This document shows, piece after piece, positions 27,073 to 35,687 of a stretch of 64,000 nt of DNA (positions are counted from its first letter, which is position 1; each line of letters begins with the position of its first letter). The translations under genes and the position numbers were made by a program. The DNA is from Sphingobacterium faecale (GTDB lineage Bacteria; Bacteroidota; Bacteroidia; Sphingobacteriales; Sphingobacteriaceae). The stretch covers positions 310,001-374,000 of the forward strand of contig NZ_JAERTY010000003.1 of NCBI RefSeq assembly GCF_016746095.1, read 5' to 3'. The notes under the pieces are model-generated. The model made no database searches. It worked only from the letters and a program-made list of their open reading frames with translations, and was not told the DNA's origin.

Positions 27073-27253
27073 GAGGACTGTCTCAAAAGTCGATTTCAAC
27101 TGGTTGATACCAAATAAAATTTTGATTCTATATTAGACTCAGCGAAGAAAGAGGACCAAATTCTTAATAAGTTTTGGTCCTCTTTTATGATTTCTCAAAT
27201 TGAAAGCTATATTATCAAATAAAATTCTGAATTTCATTTATGAGACAGCCCCT
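27073..27253. mobile_element. MITE-like element or IS remnant with terminal inverted repeats
   Basis: About 181 bp bounded by imperfect inverted repeats: GAGGACTGTCTCAAAA at 27073-27088 and, on the other strand, AGGGGCTGTCTCATAA at the right end. The shared core is GGRCTGTCTCAWAA, a type of end sequence seen on several transposons. Inside are a near-direct repeat (CAAATAAAATTYTGA, starting near 27111 and 27216) and the strong central hairpin. It contains no transposase gene. I saw no clear target-site duplication, so the outer limits are uncertain by a few bases. It abuts the tRNA-fragment repeats. Confidence 0.55.
27148..27185 (+). terminator. Strong hairpin after pgl, inside the small inverted-repeat element
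   Basis: A 13-bp perfect stem (AAAGAGGACCAAA / TTTGGTCCTCTTT) with a 12-nt loop. It is about 90 bp after the pgl stop and could terminate the gnd-zwf-pgl transcript, although the T-run is short. Confidence 0.6.
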
Positions 27254-27260
27254 TTCGTTT

Positions 27261-27648
27261 GTGATCCCGCTGGATTGGATCAGCCCCGCAAGCCCCCAAG
27301 CTTACCCCTGATCCTTCTATGAATCGAACCCCCTGGATTCGACCCTAAAGGGCACAAAAAAAGCCACACTTTGCAGTGAAGCTTTCTTGTGATCCCGCTG
27401 GATTGGATCAGCTCCGCAAGACCCCAAGCTTACCCCTGATCCTTCTATGAATCGAACCCCCTGGATTCGACCCTAAAGGGCACAAAAAAAAGCCACACTT
27501 TGCAGTGAAGCTTTCCTTGTGATCCCGCTGGATTGGATCAGCCCCGCAAGACCCCAAGCTTACCCCTGATCCTTCTATGAATCGAACCCCCTGGATTCGA
27601 CCCTAAAGGGCACAAAAAAAAGCCACACTTTGCAGTGAAGCTTTCCTT
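27261..27648 (-). repeat. Three tandem ~129-bp units made from tRNA-Lys 3' end plus terminator
   Basis: Units start at 27261, 27389 and 27519 (128, 130 and 130 bp) and lead directly into the true tRNA-Lys at 27650. On the minus strand each unit has, in order, the terminator hairpin that follows the tRNA, then about 90 nt of unique-looking sequence including GGGTTCGATTC, and a partial tRNA 3' end (AATCCAGCGGGATCAC). The tRNA part lacks one G of the gene's CCCAGCGGG. The units are nearly identical to one another, so they arose by recent tandem duplication. No open frame here is credible. Confidence 0.85.
27613..27642 (-). terminator. Terminator directly after tRNA-Lys copy 1
   Basis: On the minus strand AGCTTCACT-gca-AGTGTGGCT forms a 9-bp stem with one T-T mismatch followed by eight T. 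The same structure occurs in each tandem unit. Confidence 0.75.
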
Positions 27649-27649
27649 G

Positions 27650-27722
27650 TGATCCCGCTGGGATTCGAACCCAGGACCCATACATTAAAAGTGTATTGCT
27701 CTACCAGCTGAGCTACGGAATC
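27650..27722 (-). tRNA. tRNA-Lys (UUU), copy 1
   Basis: 73 nt on the minus strand. The acceptor arms GATTCCG and CGGGATC pair (one T-G), the anticodon loop is CTTTTAA (anticodon TTT) and the T-arm is CTGGGTTCGAATCCCAG. CCA is not encoded. The sequence is identical to the second copy at 29246-29318, and so is most of the upstream promoter region. Confidence 0.96.
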
Positions 27723-27762
27723 CTAATTCTTTATCGAATTATCCTTCGTTGTTTGAAGTGTT

Positions 27763-27771
27763 GCAAAGGTA
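27763..27771 (-). promoter_or_regulatory. -7 promoter box for tRNA-Lys copy 1
   Basis: The reverse strand reads TACCTTTGC, an exact TAnnTTTGC match, about 41 bp before the mature tRNA 5' end. The same arrangement precedes copy 2. Confidence 0.7.
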
Positions 27772-27857
27772 AGAAAAATATCTTTAAATGCAAGGTTTAA
27801 AAATAGATAAATCAAATAGGTGGGGTTGATACCTTTAATAGACACTACTTACCCCTG

Positions 27858-28424
27858 TCTACATGGATGTAATTCTGGTTTGCAGCTATGTATTTTGCAT
27901 TTGCATACATGCAGTTCGCTCCCGCATGCATGTAAATTACTTTTACATGAATGTAAATCACGTTTACATCGATGTAATTCTGGTTTGCAGTTATGTATTT
28001 TGCATTTGCATACATGCAGTTCACTCCCGCATACATGTAAATTGCTTTTACATGAATGTAAACCACGTTTACATCGATGTAATTCTGGTTTGCAGTTATG
28101 TATTTTGCATTTGCATACATGCAGTTCACTCCCGCATACATGTAAATTGCTTTTACATGAATGTAAACCACGTTTACATCGATGTAATTCTGGTTTGCAG
28201 TTATGTATTTTGCATTTGCATACATGCAGTTCACTCCCGCATACATGTAAATTGCTTTTACATGAATGTAAATCACGTTTACGTGAATGTAATTCTGGTT
28301 TGCACCTATGTATTTTGCATTTGCATACATGCAGTTCACTCCCGCATTCATGTAAATTGCTTTTACATGAATGTAAATCACGTTTACATGGAGGTAATTC
28401 TGATTTATATCAATGTAAGAGTTT
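27858..28424. repeat. Array of 27 x 21 bp with CATnnATG inverted-repeat cores, in 105-bp higher-order units
   Basis: The array is exactly 567 bp, which is 27 units of 21 bp without gaps. Five successive unit types (A-E) make a 105-bp period; GTAATTCTG recurs at 27869, 27974, 28079, 28184 and 28289, and the last copy, GTAATTCTG with flanking changes, is at 28394. The unit consensus is TTTRCATNNATGTAA plus six variable bases. Types A and E are near-perfect palindromes (TTACATCGATGTAA, TTTACATGAATGTAAA); the others keep a weaker CATnnATG-like core. The middle 105-bp copies are identical or differ by one base, while the outer copies have diverged. Since 21 and 105 are multiples of three, several frames on both strands stay open, giving heptad-like peptide repeats. 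There is no conventional gene evidence. It lies between the two tRNA-Lys genes. Confidence 0.9.
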
Positions 28425-28986
28425 CGATCTTTTGTCTTCTTATATTACATTGTAGGCAGCAGTTTGTTTATACGTTGAATTCTTTAAAAAAGATTAAACA
28501 AAAAATCGTACTAGGTCGCATTATGCCATCTTTTTTCGATTTGTGACAGATTCTTTGAACGTCTCTGTTTGTCTTGTTCATTCACTTTGATAATGTATAG
28601 CTGCCCTAGACAAGTGTGACCAATGCATCTGAAATCAACACGTGTGGGGGCTTGTGGTAAGATTCAAATGGAAGTCCTAGCAGAAGGGCTAGTTTTGTGT
28701 TAAATAGAAAATTTGTTTTTTCCGAATGTGTTCTGGATGGGAAAGAAGATCGTAAGAACCTCAGATCCGTCGTCAGGATTACTTCACTACTATACATTCA
28801 GAAAACCGAGGAATCTTCCTGTGAACAGCAATATTATATTACCTCATTAACAGATAATCCGGAGTTGCTAACACATCTATAAGAAACCATTGGGCCATAA
28901 AGAATAATCTCCACTTGAATCTTGATGTTGTCTCCCGAGAAGACGGACAATAAAAAGGAGTCAACTACTGTGTAGTGTCTCCTTAA
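28425..28986. other. 562-bp region without a recognisable gene
   Basis: The first ~120 bp are AT-rich with T and A runs. The middle (about 28600-28880) holds open frames of about 60 codons on both strands with no recognisable motif or good start signals; it may be a decayed gene. The right end (28955-28984) has the hairpin listed separately. Confidence 0.5.
28955..28984 (-). terminator. Terminator downstream of the tRNA-Lys copy 2 unit
   Basis: AAGGAG (28955-28960) pairs with CTCCTT (28979-28984), and an inner CTAC/GTAG stem adds to it. On the minus strand the stem is followed by TTTTTATT, so it would stop transcripts that read through the two repeat units. Confidence 0.6.
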
Positions 28987-29244
28987 GTGATCCCGCTGGG
29001 ATTGGATCAGCCCCGCAAGACCCCAGCTTATCCCTGATCCTTCTATGAATCGAACCCTGTGGATTCGACTCTAAAGGGCACAAAAAAAGCCCCACTTTGC
29101 AGTGAAGCTTTCTTGTGATCCCGCTGGGATTGGTTCAGCCCCGCAAGACCCCAAGCTATACCGTGAACCTTCTATGAATCGAACCGCTCTGGGTTCGACC
29201 CTGAAGGGCACAAAAAAAGCCCCACTTTGCAGTGAAGCTTTCTT
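28987..29244 (-). repeat. Two tandem ~129-bp tRNA 3'-end/terminator units
   Basis: Units start at 28987 (128 bp) and 29115 (130 bp) and end at the true tRNA-Lys at 29246. They have the same layout as the three units at 27261-27648 but are more diverged from each other. They keep the tRNA tail AATCCCAGCGGGATCAC intact, including the G missing in the left cluster. Short open frames across this region are artefacts of tRNA sequence. Confidence 0.83.
29210..29239 (-). terminator. Terminator directly after tRNA-Lys copy 2
   Basis: On the minus strand AGCTTCACT pairs with AGTGGGGCT across a short loop (G-T pairs included), followed by seven T. Confidence 0.75.
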
Positions 29245-29245
29245 G

Positions 29246-29318
29246 TGATCCCGCTGGGATTCGAACCCAGGACCCATACATTAAAAGTGTATTGCTCTAC
29301 CAGCTGAGCTACGGAATC
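29246..29318 (-). tRNA. tRNA-Lys (UUU), copy 2
   Basis: 73 nt on the minus strand with the same sequence as copy 1 at 27650-27722: acceptor GATTCCG/CGGGATC, anticodon loop CTTTTAA and T-arm with GGTTCGAATCC. CCA is not encoded. The gene is preceded by its own promoter box and followed by a terminator, so it should be independently expressed. Confidence 0.96.
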
Positions 29319-29358
29319 CTAATTCTTTAACGAATTACCCTTCGTTCTTTGAAGTGAT

Positions 29359-29367
29359 GCAAAAGTA
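29359..29367 (-). promoter_or_regulatory. -7 promoter box for tRNA-Lys copy 2
   Basis: The reverse strand reads TACTTTTGC, matching TAnnTTTGC, about 41 bp before the tRNA 5' end, the same spacing as copy 1. Confidence 0.7.
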
Positions 29368-29451
29368 GAAAATTTGAGCATTTATACCAACTTTTTTTTA
29401 CTTTTTATTGCCTCTATTTTTAAATAAGCTCATTACTAGGCCATTAATTTG

Positions 29452-30450
29452 TTAAGAATTTATAACCTTCCAAAGCATATCTTTTAATGGAAGGATATTC
29501 TTATTGGCTACAGATGATATAAAGATATAAGGTATGTCCTTCGGCACCTGTAATGCCATCTCTGCCTCTAATTCATCGTCCAACATATCGGATTTTGTAA
29601 CAGCTAGTAAACGGGGTTTCATTAAAAGCTCTTCATTATAAGAAGTCAATTCGTTCAATAGAATATTATACTCTTCAGCTATCGTACGATCGGTATCAGC
29701 CGGAACCATAAACAAAAGTACCGAGTTGCGTTCTATATGTCTTAAAAAACGAATCCCTAAGCCTTTTCCCTCCGAAGCTCCCTCAATAATCCCGGGGATG
29801 TCGGCCATGACGAAAGATTTATTATCGCGATAACTTACTATTCCTAAATTAGGAACTAAGGTTGTAAAAGGATAGTCTGCGATCTCCGGCTTAGCAGCAG
29901 AGACTACTGATAATAGGGTTGATTTTCCTGCATTTGGAAAGCCTACTAATCCTACATCTGCCAAAACTTTGAGTTCTAGAATAACCCACTGTTCTACACC
30001 AGGCAACCCCGGCTGCGAGAATCGTGGCGTCTGTTGAGTGGGGCTTTTAAAATGCCAGTTGCCTAAACCTCCTTTACCGCCTGCTGTGAGAATCTTAGTT
30101 TCTCCTTCCTCGGTGATTTCAAATAGGACCTCACCTGTTTCGGCATCTTTAGCAACAGTACCTAAAGGAACCTCCAATACTTCGTCATTTCCATTAGCAC
30201 CTGTTCGCAATGCGGACCCACCTGGGCCTCCCGATTCGGCGATAATGTGCTTCCTAAACTTCAGGTGTAATAAAGTCCAGTGCTGTGTAGAGCCCTTTAA
30301 TATGATATGTCCACCTCGTCCACCATCACCTCCGTCCGGACCACCCTTGGCCGTGAATTTGTCTCGATGCAAGTGCGCAGAACCTGCTCCTCCATGTCCC
30401 GAACGACAACACACCTTTACATAATCAACAAAATTAGAACCTTGAGCCAT
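29452..30450 (-). CDS. obgE: GTPase ObgE/CgtA
   Basis: 332 residues. The glycine-rich Obg domain covers about 3-158 ([31 protein letters not shown]). The G domain follows with the P-loop GFPNAGKST (170-178), switch [16 protein letters not shown], and TKSD as the G4 motif. There is no long C-terminal OCT domain, as is common in this phylum. Obg is an essential GTPase of ribosome maturation and stress response. It lies 22 bp after adk on the same strand, forming an adk-obgE unit. Confidence 0.96.
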   Translation of the reverse strand: MAQGSNFVDYVKVCCRSGHGGAGSAHLHRDKFTAKGGPDGGDGGRGGHIILKGSTQHWTLLHLKFRKHIIAESGGPGGSALRTGANGNDEVLEVPLGTVAKDAETGEVLFEITEEGETKILTAGGKGGLGNWHFKSPTQQTPRFSQPGLPGVEQWVILELKVLADVGLVGFPNAGKSTLLSVVSAAKPEIADYPFTTLVPNLGIVSYRDNKSFVMADIPGIIEGASEGKGLGIRFLRHIERNSVLLFMVPADTDRTIAEEYNILLNELTSYNEELLMKPRLLAVTKSDMLDDELEAEMALQVPKDIPYIFISSVANKNILPLKDMLWKVINS

Positions 30451-30472
30451 ATTTCAATAACAGTGAATAAAA

Positions 30473-31048
30473 TTAAGCGTTGTAGCTATCAATTACTTGA
30501 GATAAATCAGTAAAAATAGCTTCAATCTCACCAATACCATTTACCTTTGACAATTTGCCTTGAGATTCGTAGTATGGAAGCACATGAATAGTTTTTCCGA
30601 AGTATTCTTCTATACGTTTCTTTAACTTATCAGCAGCATCATCAGCACGCCCAGAAATTTCCTGACGTTTTGCGATACGTTGTGTCAGTTCTTGTTCATT
30701 CACATCAAGAGCAATCACTCCTGTGATAGAGCTACTATTCTCTATCAAAAAATTATCCAATGCTTCTGCCTGTGCAACAGTACGAGGAAAACCATCAAAG
30801 ATAAACCCCTTTGCTTGTGGGTTTCTCTTGATTTCCTCTTCCAACATAGCGATGGTTATCGAATCAGGTACTAGGTTACCATCAGCAATAATCTGACTTA
30901 CTTGTTTACCTAAATCGGTTTGACCTTTGATATGTGCACGAAAAAGATCTCCGGTAGAAATATGCACAAGATTGTATTTACTGATAAGTTTCTCTGACTG
31001 TGTACCCTTTCCTGCTCCTGGAGGACCGAATAATACAAGGTTTAGCAT
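30473..31048 (-). CDS. adk: Adenylate kinase (short form)
   Basis: 191 residues. The P-loop is GPPGAGKGTQSEKL (about 8-21), the AMP-binding region has STGDLFRAHI, and DGFPRTVAQAEAL is the family signature. The LID is short (RISGRADDAADKLKKR-like, no Cys4 zinc site), which fits the short variants of this phylum. It interconverts AMP, ADP and ATP in the cytoplasm. It precedes obgE by 22 bp. Confidence 0.96.
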   Translation of the reverse strand: MLNLVLFGPPGAGKGTQSEKLISKYNLVHISTGDLFRAHIKGQTDLGKQVSQIIADGNLVPDSITIAMLEEEIKRNPQAKGFIFDGFPRTVAQAEALDNFLIENSSSITGVIALDVNEQELTQRIAKRQEISGRADDAADKLKKRIEEYFGKTIHVLPYYESQGKLSKVNGIGEIEAIFTDLSQVIDSYNA

Positions 31049-31080
31049 AGTGTTGAGTAATTTTTGATGACAAAAATAAA

Positions 31081-31108
31081 AGCCTAATCCGGTTAAGAGA
31101 ATTAGGCT
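31081..31108 (-). terminator. Terminator after tRNA-Arg
   Basis: AGCCTAAT (31081-31088) pairs with ATTAGGCT (31101-31108). On the minus strand the stem is followed by TTTTATTTTT, so it ends the tRNA-Arg transcript just before adk. Confidence 0.75.
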
Positions 31109-31124
31109 CTTCAGTTAACTAGAG

Positions 31125-31198
31125 TGCGCTCCAAGGGAGTCGAACCCCTAACCTTCTGATCCGTAGTCAGATGCTCTATCCAATTAAGCTAGGAGCGC
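31125..31198 (-). tRNA. tRNA-Arg (ACG)
   Basis: 74 nt on the minus strand. The acceptor arms GCGCTCC and GGAGCGC pair perfectly, the anticodon stem is TCTGA/TCAGA with loop CTACGGA (anticodon ACG) and the T-arm is AGGGGTTCGACTCCCTT. CCA is not encoded. ACG is normally edited to ICG to read CGN codons. Confidence 0.95.
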
Positions 31199-31242
31199 TG
31201 TTACCATAACGTTAAAGAATAACCTTTTATGTTTTTGGTGTT

Positions 31243-31251
31243 GCAAATATA
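31243..31251 (-). promoter_or_regulatory. -7 promoter box for tRNA-Arg
   Basis: The reverse strand reads TATATTTGC, an exact TAnnTTTGC match 45 bp before the tRNA 5' end, similar to the tRNA-Lys genes. Confidence 0.7.
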
Positions 31252-31332
31252 GATATTAAAAAGCTTTATGCAAATATTTTTCTATTGATATTTCAACAAA
31301 TCGAGATAACGGTATAATCTTAAAAAAAGAAA

Positions 31333-31362
31333 ATACGGGCAGAATATACCTTCTCCCCGTAT
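31333..31362 (-). terminator. Terminator of the efflux operon
   Basis: ATACGGG (31333-31339) pairs with CCCGTAT (31356-31362); on the minus strand a TTTTCTTTTTTTA tract follows. It lies 24 bp after the RND gene stop. Confidence 0.7.
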
Positions 31363-31386
31363 CGTCTATTACTAATATCTGACATA

Positions 31387-34300
31387 CTAATGCTTTGCAT
31401 CCATCTCGTCGACATAGTCGGCATTCGGGATATAGTCTGCTGTAATCAATTCTTTATAGTTCTCTGGCTTCTCTTTACCAAAACGTCTCTGCAAACTATC
31501 AAAAAGAGAATATACGACAGGTACAACAACTAACGTCAAAAACATCGACGACAAAAGACCTCCGATAATAACAATAGCTAGTCCTCTATTAGTATCCGCA
31601 ATACCCCCTGTCGCCATAGCGATAGGAATCATACCAAACACCATAGCGATCGTAGTCATCAGGATCGGACGAAGACGTGCATGGTTAGCTGCCACTAACG
31701 CATCATGTGTCGTTGCTCCAGATGCCTTTTTATGATTAGCAAAATCGACCAATAAAATAGCATTCTTAGCAACCAAGCCAATCAACATGATGATACCTAA
31801 GATTGTAAAGATATTCAATGTCTGATTCGTCAATGCCAACAACAATAGTGCTCCGATAAACGAGAGCGGAATAGAAAACAATACGACAAACGGTGTTGCA
31901 AAGTTATCATACAAAGCTACCATCACTAGGTACACTAATATAATCGAGGCCAAAAGAGCTACTCCCAACGTTCCAAAACCTTCCTCTTGATTTTCCATAT
32001 TTCCTCCCCACATAGTCGCTACACCTGTCTTTTTGGGCAACTTATCAAATTCAGCTTGCCATTCCTGAGCTACAGTACCAGCAGGACGTCCGATCACTTG
32101 CGCTTTCACTGCCACAGAAGGTGTTTTGTCCCGTCGTTCCAACAATGTCGGTCCAGAACCATAGGAAATATCCGCAAACTGTTCTAACCTAATCGAAGTT
32201 CCTTGATTATTGATAAATTTCAACTTACGAACATCTTCTATACCTGCCCTGCCTTTATCATCAAACTGTATATTGATATCGTATTCGTTATCTCCCGCAC
32301 GGAACTTATTATCTGTATTTCCGGAGAAAGCCACCTGCATCGTACTACCCACCGTAGCGACATTCAGCCCTAATGAGGTCATTTTATCGCGATCTACTTT
32401 TACATTAATCTCTGGATTACCGGCCTCTGATGACAATCGTACTTGCGAAGATCCTGGTATTTTCTTCAGCACTTCAGCAGCTTGATTTGCAAATTCCAAA
32501 GCATCTTCCATTGACGTACCGATAACTGTTAAATGTACTGGTGCCTGCTCCGCCCCCATCAACCCCATATTCACGGTTCGAACTATTGCCCCAATCAGTT
32601 CATTCTCTAACTCACGTTTTAGCTCGGCAGAATATACCTTAGAATTTAAAACCCCTACATACTCGTCTTTTAAGATAACATGGATTTCGGACTTGTATCT
32701 AGACCCCGATACACCTCCCATACCACCATCACTCGATTGACCTACGGTAGTAATCATACGCTTAACCTCGGGTTTTGAAGCAATCAAATTCTCTGCACGC
32801 TGGGTTAACTGATTTGTTGTTTCTAAGGACGCGTCTTTTTCCAACTCAAGTTGCATCATAAACTCACCTTTATCATTCGCTGGGAAGAAGTCTCCTCCAA
32901 TATAACCCAAAATCGGCAAAGAAAGCGATGCAAAGAATAAAACTATGGCTATCAATAATGTGACTAATTTATTACCTCTTGTGCGCAAGGACCACTTCAG
33001 GATATCTGATATCCAATGGGTGAACTTGGAAAGACCACGTTCAAATCCTAATATTATTTTCCCAAAAAAGGAGCTTGAATTGATATGCTCTAACCGTCCA
33101 AAACGAGAATATAACCATGGCACTACTGTAAAAGAAACCAACAAAGACAATCCAGTAGCAATAATAACAGTAACACAGAATTGAGCGAGAATATTAGCCA
33201 CGAGTCCTGTGGACATCGCGATCGGCAAGAACACAACAACAATTACCAGTGTAATAGCTGTAACCGTAAATCCAATCTCAGCAGCTCCATCATAAGCAGC
33301 ACGCACCTTGTTTTTTCCCATCTCCATATGCCGGTGCACATTTTCGATAACTACGATAGCATCATCGACCAAAATACCAACCACCAAAGACAATCCCAAT
33401 AAAGACATCAGATTCAGTGTATATCCCATAAAATAGAAACCAATAAAAGTTGCTACCAAAGACAACGGGATAGCCACCATCGTAATGGCCGCATTACGCA
33501 AACTATGCAAGAAAAACAGCATAATGAAACCGACCAATATAACGGCAACCACTAGATCCTTCATAACGTGATTTGCAGAATGCAAAGTATATTCACTCGA
33601 ATCGTTAGCAATAAGAACCTGTATTCCTTCTTTCTGATAGTCTTTCTCAATACCAGAGATCAGATTACCGTCTTTATCTTTTGTTGCAATAGTTTTTTGC
33701 ACCAACTTGGATACCGCTACAGCATTGGCGTCAGACTGCTTATACACTTGCATCAAAATCGTATTCTTGCGATCCAAACGCGCTACCTTCTCAATTTCAG
33801 CGACACCATCTTGAATATCTGCGATATCACGCAGAAAAACAGTTATTCCTGCAGGTGTAGTTATTGGCAGATTACGCAGTTCTTCAACAGACCCCACCTT
33901 ACCAGCAAGACGAATGGTATTTCGCTTTTCGGCAGACTGAACACTTCCTGTAGGAAAATCCATATTAGAAGCAGCAATCACTTGCTGAATCTGTGTAATA
34001 CTCAAGCCGTAGCCTTCTAATTTTTCAGGATCCACTTTCACCTGAATCTCGCGCTCTTCACCTCCAATCATATCAACCTTCGCCACACCGTTTACCCTTG
34101 CGAATACAGGTTGTATCTTTTTGTCTAAAAGATCGTAAAGCTCTTTTTCTGACAACGCTGAGGTTACAGCTAAACTCATGATTGGCATATCATCCAATGA
34201 GAATTTATTCAAAATTGGCGGATCCACATCATCTGGTAAATCATTCAATATGGAATTGATTTTCCGTTGCGCATCTGTAAGCAAAAAGTTAACATCAGCT

Positions 34301-34593
34301 TCATCATTTAATGTTACCGCAACCACGGAAACACTTTCCATCGAGGTAGCCTCAATTTTCTTCACCATCTCAAGGGAAGAAATAGCGTCTTCAATTTTTT
34401 TGGTAACGGTATTCTCTACCTCCGTAGGTGAGGCTCCCGGATATACCGTCTGAATCAAAATAACTTTGATGTCAAACTTAGGAATCAGCTCATACCCAAG
34501 TCGGGTATAAGAAAATATACCACCAAGGATCAAGATGATAAACATCACAATGATTAAACTTGGCCTCTTTATCGAAATTTCAGAAATCTTCAT
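31387..34593 (-). CDS. RND multidrug efflux pump, inner-membrane permease (AcrB/HAE1 type)
   Basis: 1068 residues. It has the classic RND duplication: a first membrane helix at 12-30 (PSLIIVMFIILILGGIFSYT), a large periplasmic loop, six helices, then a second half in the same order. The helix-4 proton-relay motif LVVGILVDDAIVVIENVHRH has both Asp residues. LGIIMLIGLVAKNAILLVDF is the matching segment in the second half, and PVVYSLFDSLQRRF closes the bundle. It takes substrates from the periplasm/inner membrane using the proton gradient. It is last in a TetR-TolC-adaptor-RND operon. Substrates are unknown. Confidence 0.95.
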   Translation of the reverse strand: MKISEISIKRPSLIIVMFIILILGGIFSYTRLGYELIPKFDIKVILIQTVYPGASPTEVENTVTKKIEDAISSLEMVKKIEATSMESVSVVAVTLNDEADVNFLLTDAQRKINSILNDLPDDVDPPILNKFSLDDMPIMSLAVTSALSEKELYDLLDKKIQPVFARVNGVAKVDMIGGEEREIQVKVDPEKLEGYGLSITQIQQVIAASNMDFPTGSVQSAEKRNTIRLAGKVGSVEELRNLPITTPAGITVFLRDIADIQDGVAEIEKVARLDRKNTILMQVYKQSDANAVAVSKLVQKTIATKDKDGNLISGIEKDYQKEGIQVLIANDSSEYTLHSANHVMKDLVVAVILVGFIMLFFLHSLRNAAITMVAIPLSLVATFIGFYFMGYTLNLMSLLGLSLVVGILVDDAIVVIENVHRHMEMGKNKVRAAYDGAAEIGFTVTAITLVIVVVFLPIAMSTGLVANILAQFCVTVIIATGLSLLVSFTVVPWLYSRFGRLEHINSSSFFGKIILGFERGLSKFTHWISDILKWSLRTRGNKLVTLLIAIVLFFASLSLPILGYIGGDFFPANDKGEFMMQLELEKDASLETTNQLTQRAENLIASKPEVKRMITTVGQSSDGGMGGVSGSRYKSEIHVILKDEYVGVLNSKVYSAELKRELENELIGAIVRTVNMGLMGAEQAPVHLTVIGTSMEDALEFANQAAEVLKKIPGSSQVRLSSEAGNPEINVKVDRDKMTSLGLNVATVGSTMQVAFSGNTDNKFRAGDNEYDINIQFDDKGRAGIEDVRKLKFINNQGTSIRLEQFADISYGSGPTLLERRDKTPSVAVKAQVIGRPAGTVAQEWQAEFDKLPKKTGVATMWGGNMENQEEGFGTLGVALLASIILVYLVMVALYDNFATPFVVLFSIPLSFIGALLLLALTNQTLNIFTILGIIMLIGLVAKNAILLVDFANHKKASGATTHDALVAANHARLRPILMTTIAMVFGMIPIAMATGGIADTNRGLAIVIIGGLLSSMFLTLVVVPVVYSLFDSLQRRFGKEKPENYKELITADYIPNADYVDEMDAKH

Positions 34594-34617
34594 ATTATTT
34601 ACCGCCTTTTCAACTTA

Positions 34618-35673
34618 TTATTTGATAATAGAAATAGGTGCTTGATCGAACACATTGATCTGACCGGAAATAATGACCTGATCACCTACACTCACACCTT
34701 CTAATACTTCGATATAATCACCAAAGCTTCTGCCCGACTTAACCGTGGCGGCAACTGCTTTTCCATTCTTCACCACAAAAATCTTGTTGTCGCTTACAGA
34801 GCCCAAGAACGCAGTACGAGGTATCACAACCACATTGGCTGTCACATCGTCGCCAAACCTAGCAGTACCATACATACCTGCACGCAATTCGTTATTAGGA
34901 TTAGCAACCTCGATCTCTACGGGAAAATTTAAGCTTCCATCTGACTTAGGGGCTATAAATGTAATCTTACCACTATATACTTTATCCGGGTAAACGCTAA
35001 CCCCCAAGTTTACATGTTGCCCTACCCTAAGTGTGGCGACATTCTTTTCATCTACATTTACACGTAGTTTCAAAGTGCTGACATTCACAATATCAAATGC
35101 AGCGGTTCCAGGGTTCACGTATGTTCCAGGTTCAATTTTCTTGGAATTTATAATTCCAGACACTGATGTTTTAATCGTCACATCACCAGCTGTAAGTTTT
35201 GCGCTGCGTAAATTATTTTTAGCGTTTTCAAACTGAAGCTTGGCTTGATCTAATTGCTGCTGTGTGACCCCTCCTGTACTAAAAGCACTTTCAAATCGTT
35301 GTACATTCTGCAAAGCATTGTCATAGTTAGCCTGTGCGTTTGCCACATTAACATTCAATTTATCCCCCTCTACAACAGCTAGCGTTTGACCGGCGCTAAC
35401 TCTGGCTCCCTCACTTACTAACACCTTTACCACACGCCCTGGAGTTTCAGCTGAAACAGTAACCTCTTGCTTAGGAATAAAATTACCATTGACCACGTAA
35501 GTTAAATCAACTATCTGTGTACGTACAGTATCTACCCGCACAGCCACTTTTTCATTGGTCACTGCAGCCGCTGCAGTTATCTCTTCATTCTGCTTCTTGT
35601 TCTTGTTCAATAAATAAACAATACCTGCTAGTACAGCTGCGATACTTACGATTGTTATTATTACGCGTTTCAT
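34618..35673 (-). CDS. RND efflux periplasmic adaptor (membrane fusion protein)
   Basis: 351 residues. An N-terminal membrane anchor (IITIVSIAAVLAGIVYLL) precedes a lipoyl-like hairpin domain (VSAETPGRVVKVLVSEGARV, SAGQTLAVVEGDKL) interrupted by a coiled coil (about 110-150, NAQANYDNALQNVQRFESAF). A second lipoyl half follows (TIKTSVSGIINSKKIEPGTY), then the beta-barrel and membrane-proximal domains. Adaptors of this family bridge the RND permease and the TolC channel. The gene starts 14 bp after the TolC-like gene and ends 24 bp before the permease. Confidence 0.94.
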   Translation of the reverse strand: MKRVIITIVSIAAVLAGIVYLLNKNKKQNEEITAAAAVTNEKVAVRVDTVRTQIVDLTYVVNGNFIPKQEVTVSAETPGRVVKVLVSEGARVSAGQTLAVVEGDKLNVNVANAQANYDNALQNVQRFESAFSTGGVTQQQLDQAKLQFENAKNNLRSAKLTAGDVTIKTSVSGIINSKKIEPGTYVNPGTAAFDIVNVSTLKLRVNVDEKNVATLRVGQHVNLGVSVYPDKVYSGKITFIAPKSDGSLNFPVEIEVANPNNELRAGMYGTARFGDDVTANVVVIPRTAFLGSVSDNKIFVVKNGKAVAATVKSGRSFGDYIEVLEGVSVGDQVIISGQINVFDQAPISIIK

Positions 35674-35687
35674 AATATATATTAAGA

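Noticed and set aside
27858..28424. CRISPR array
   Set aside because: There are no unique spacers: the whole sequence is made of related 21-bp units in a 105-bp period, and no cas genes are nearby.
27820..28546. Long open frames of 178-227 codons on both strands over the 21-bp array
   Set aside because: They are a by-product of a repeat period divisible by three that lacks stops in those frames. Starts are GTG or arbitrary and no domain is recognised. A real repetitive protein cannot be wholly excluded.
28606..28882. Two frames of about 60 codons on opposite strands downstream of the array
   Set aside because: They overlap each other, have no homology I recognise and no promoter. A gene remnant is possible but not supportable.
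29071..29277. 68-codon minus-strand frame across the tRNA-Lys unit
   Set aside because: It is translated tRNA and terminator sequence, a well-known source of false hypothetical proteins.
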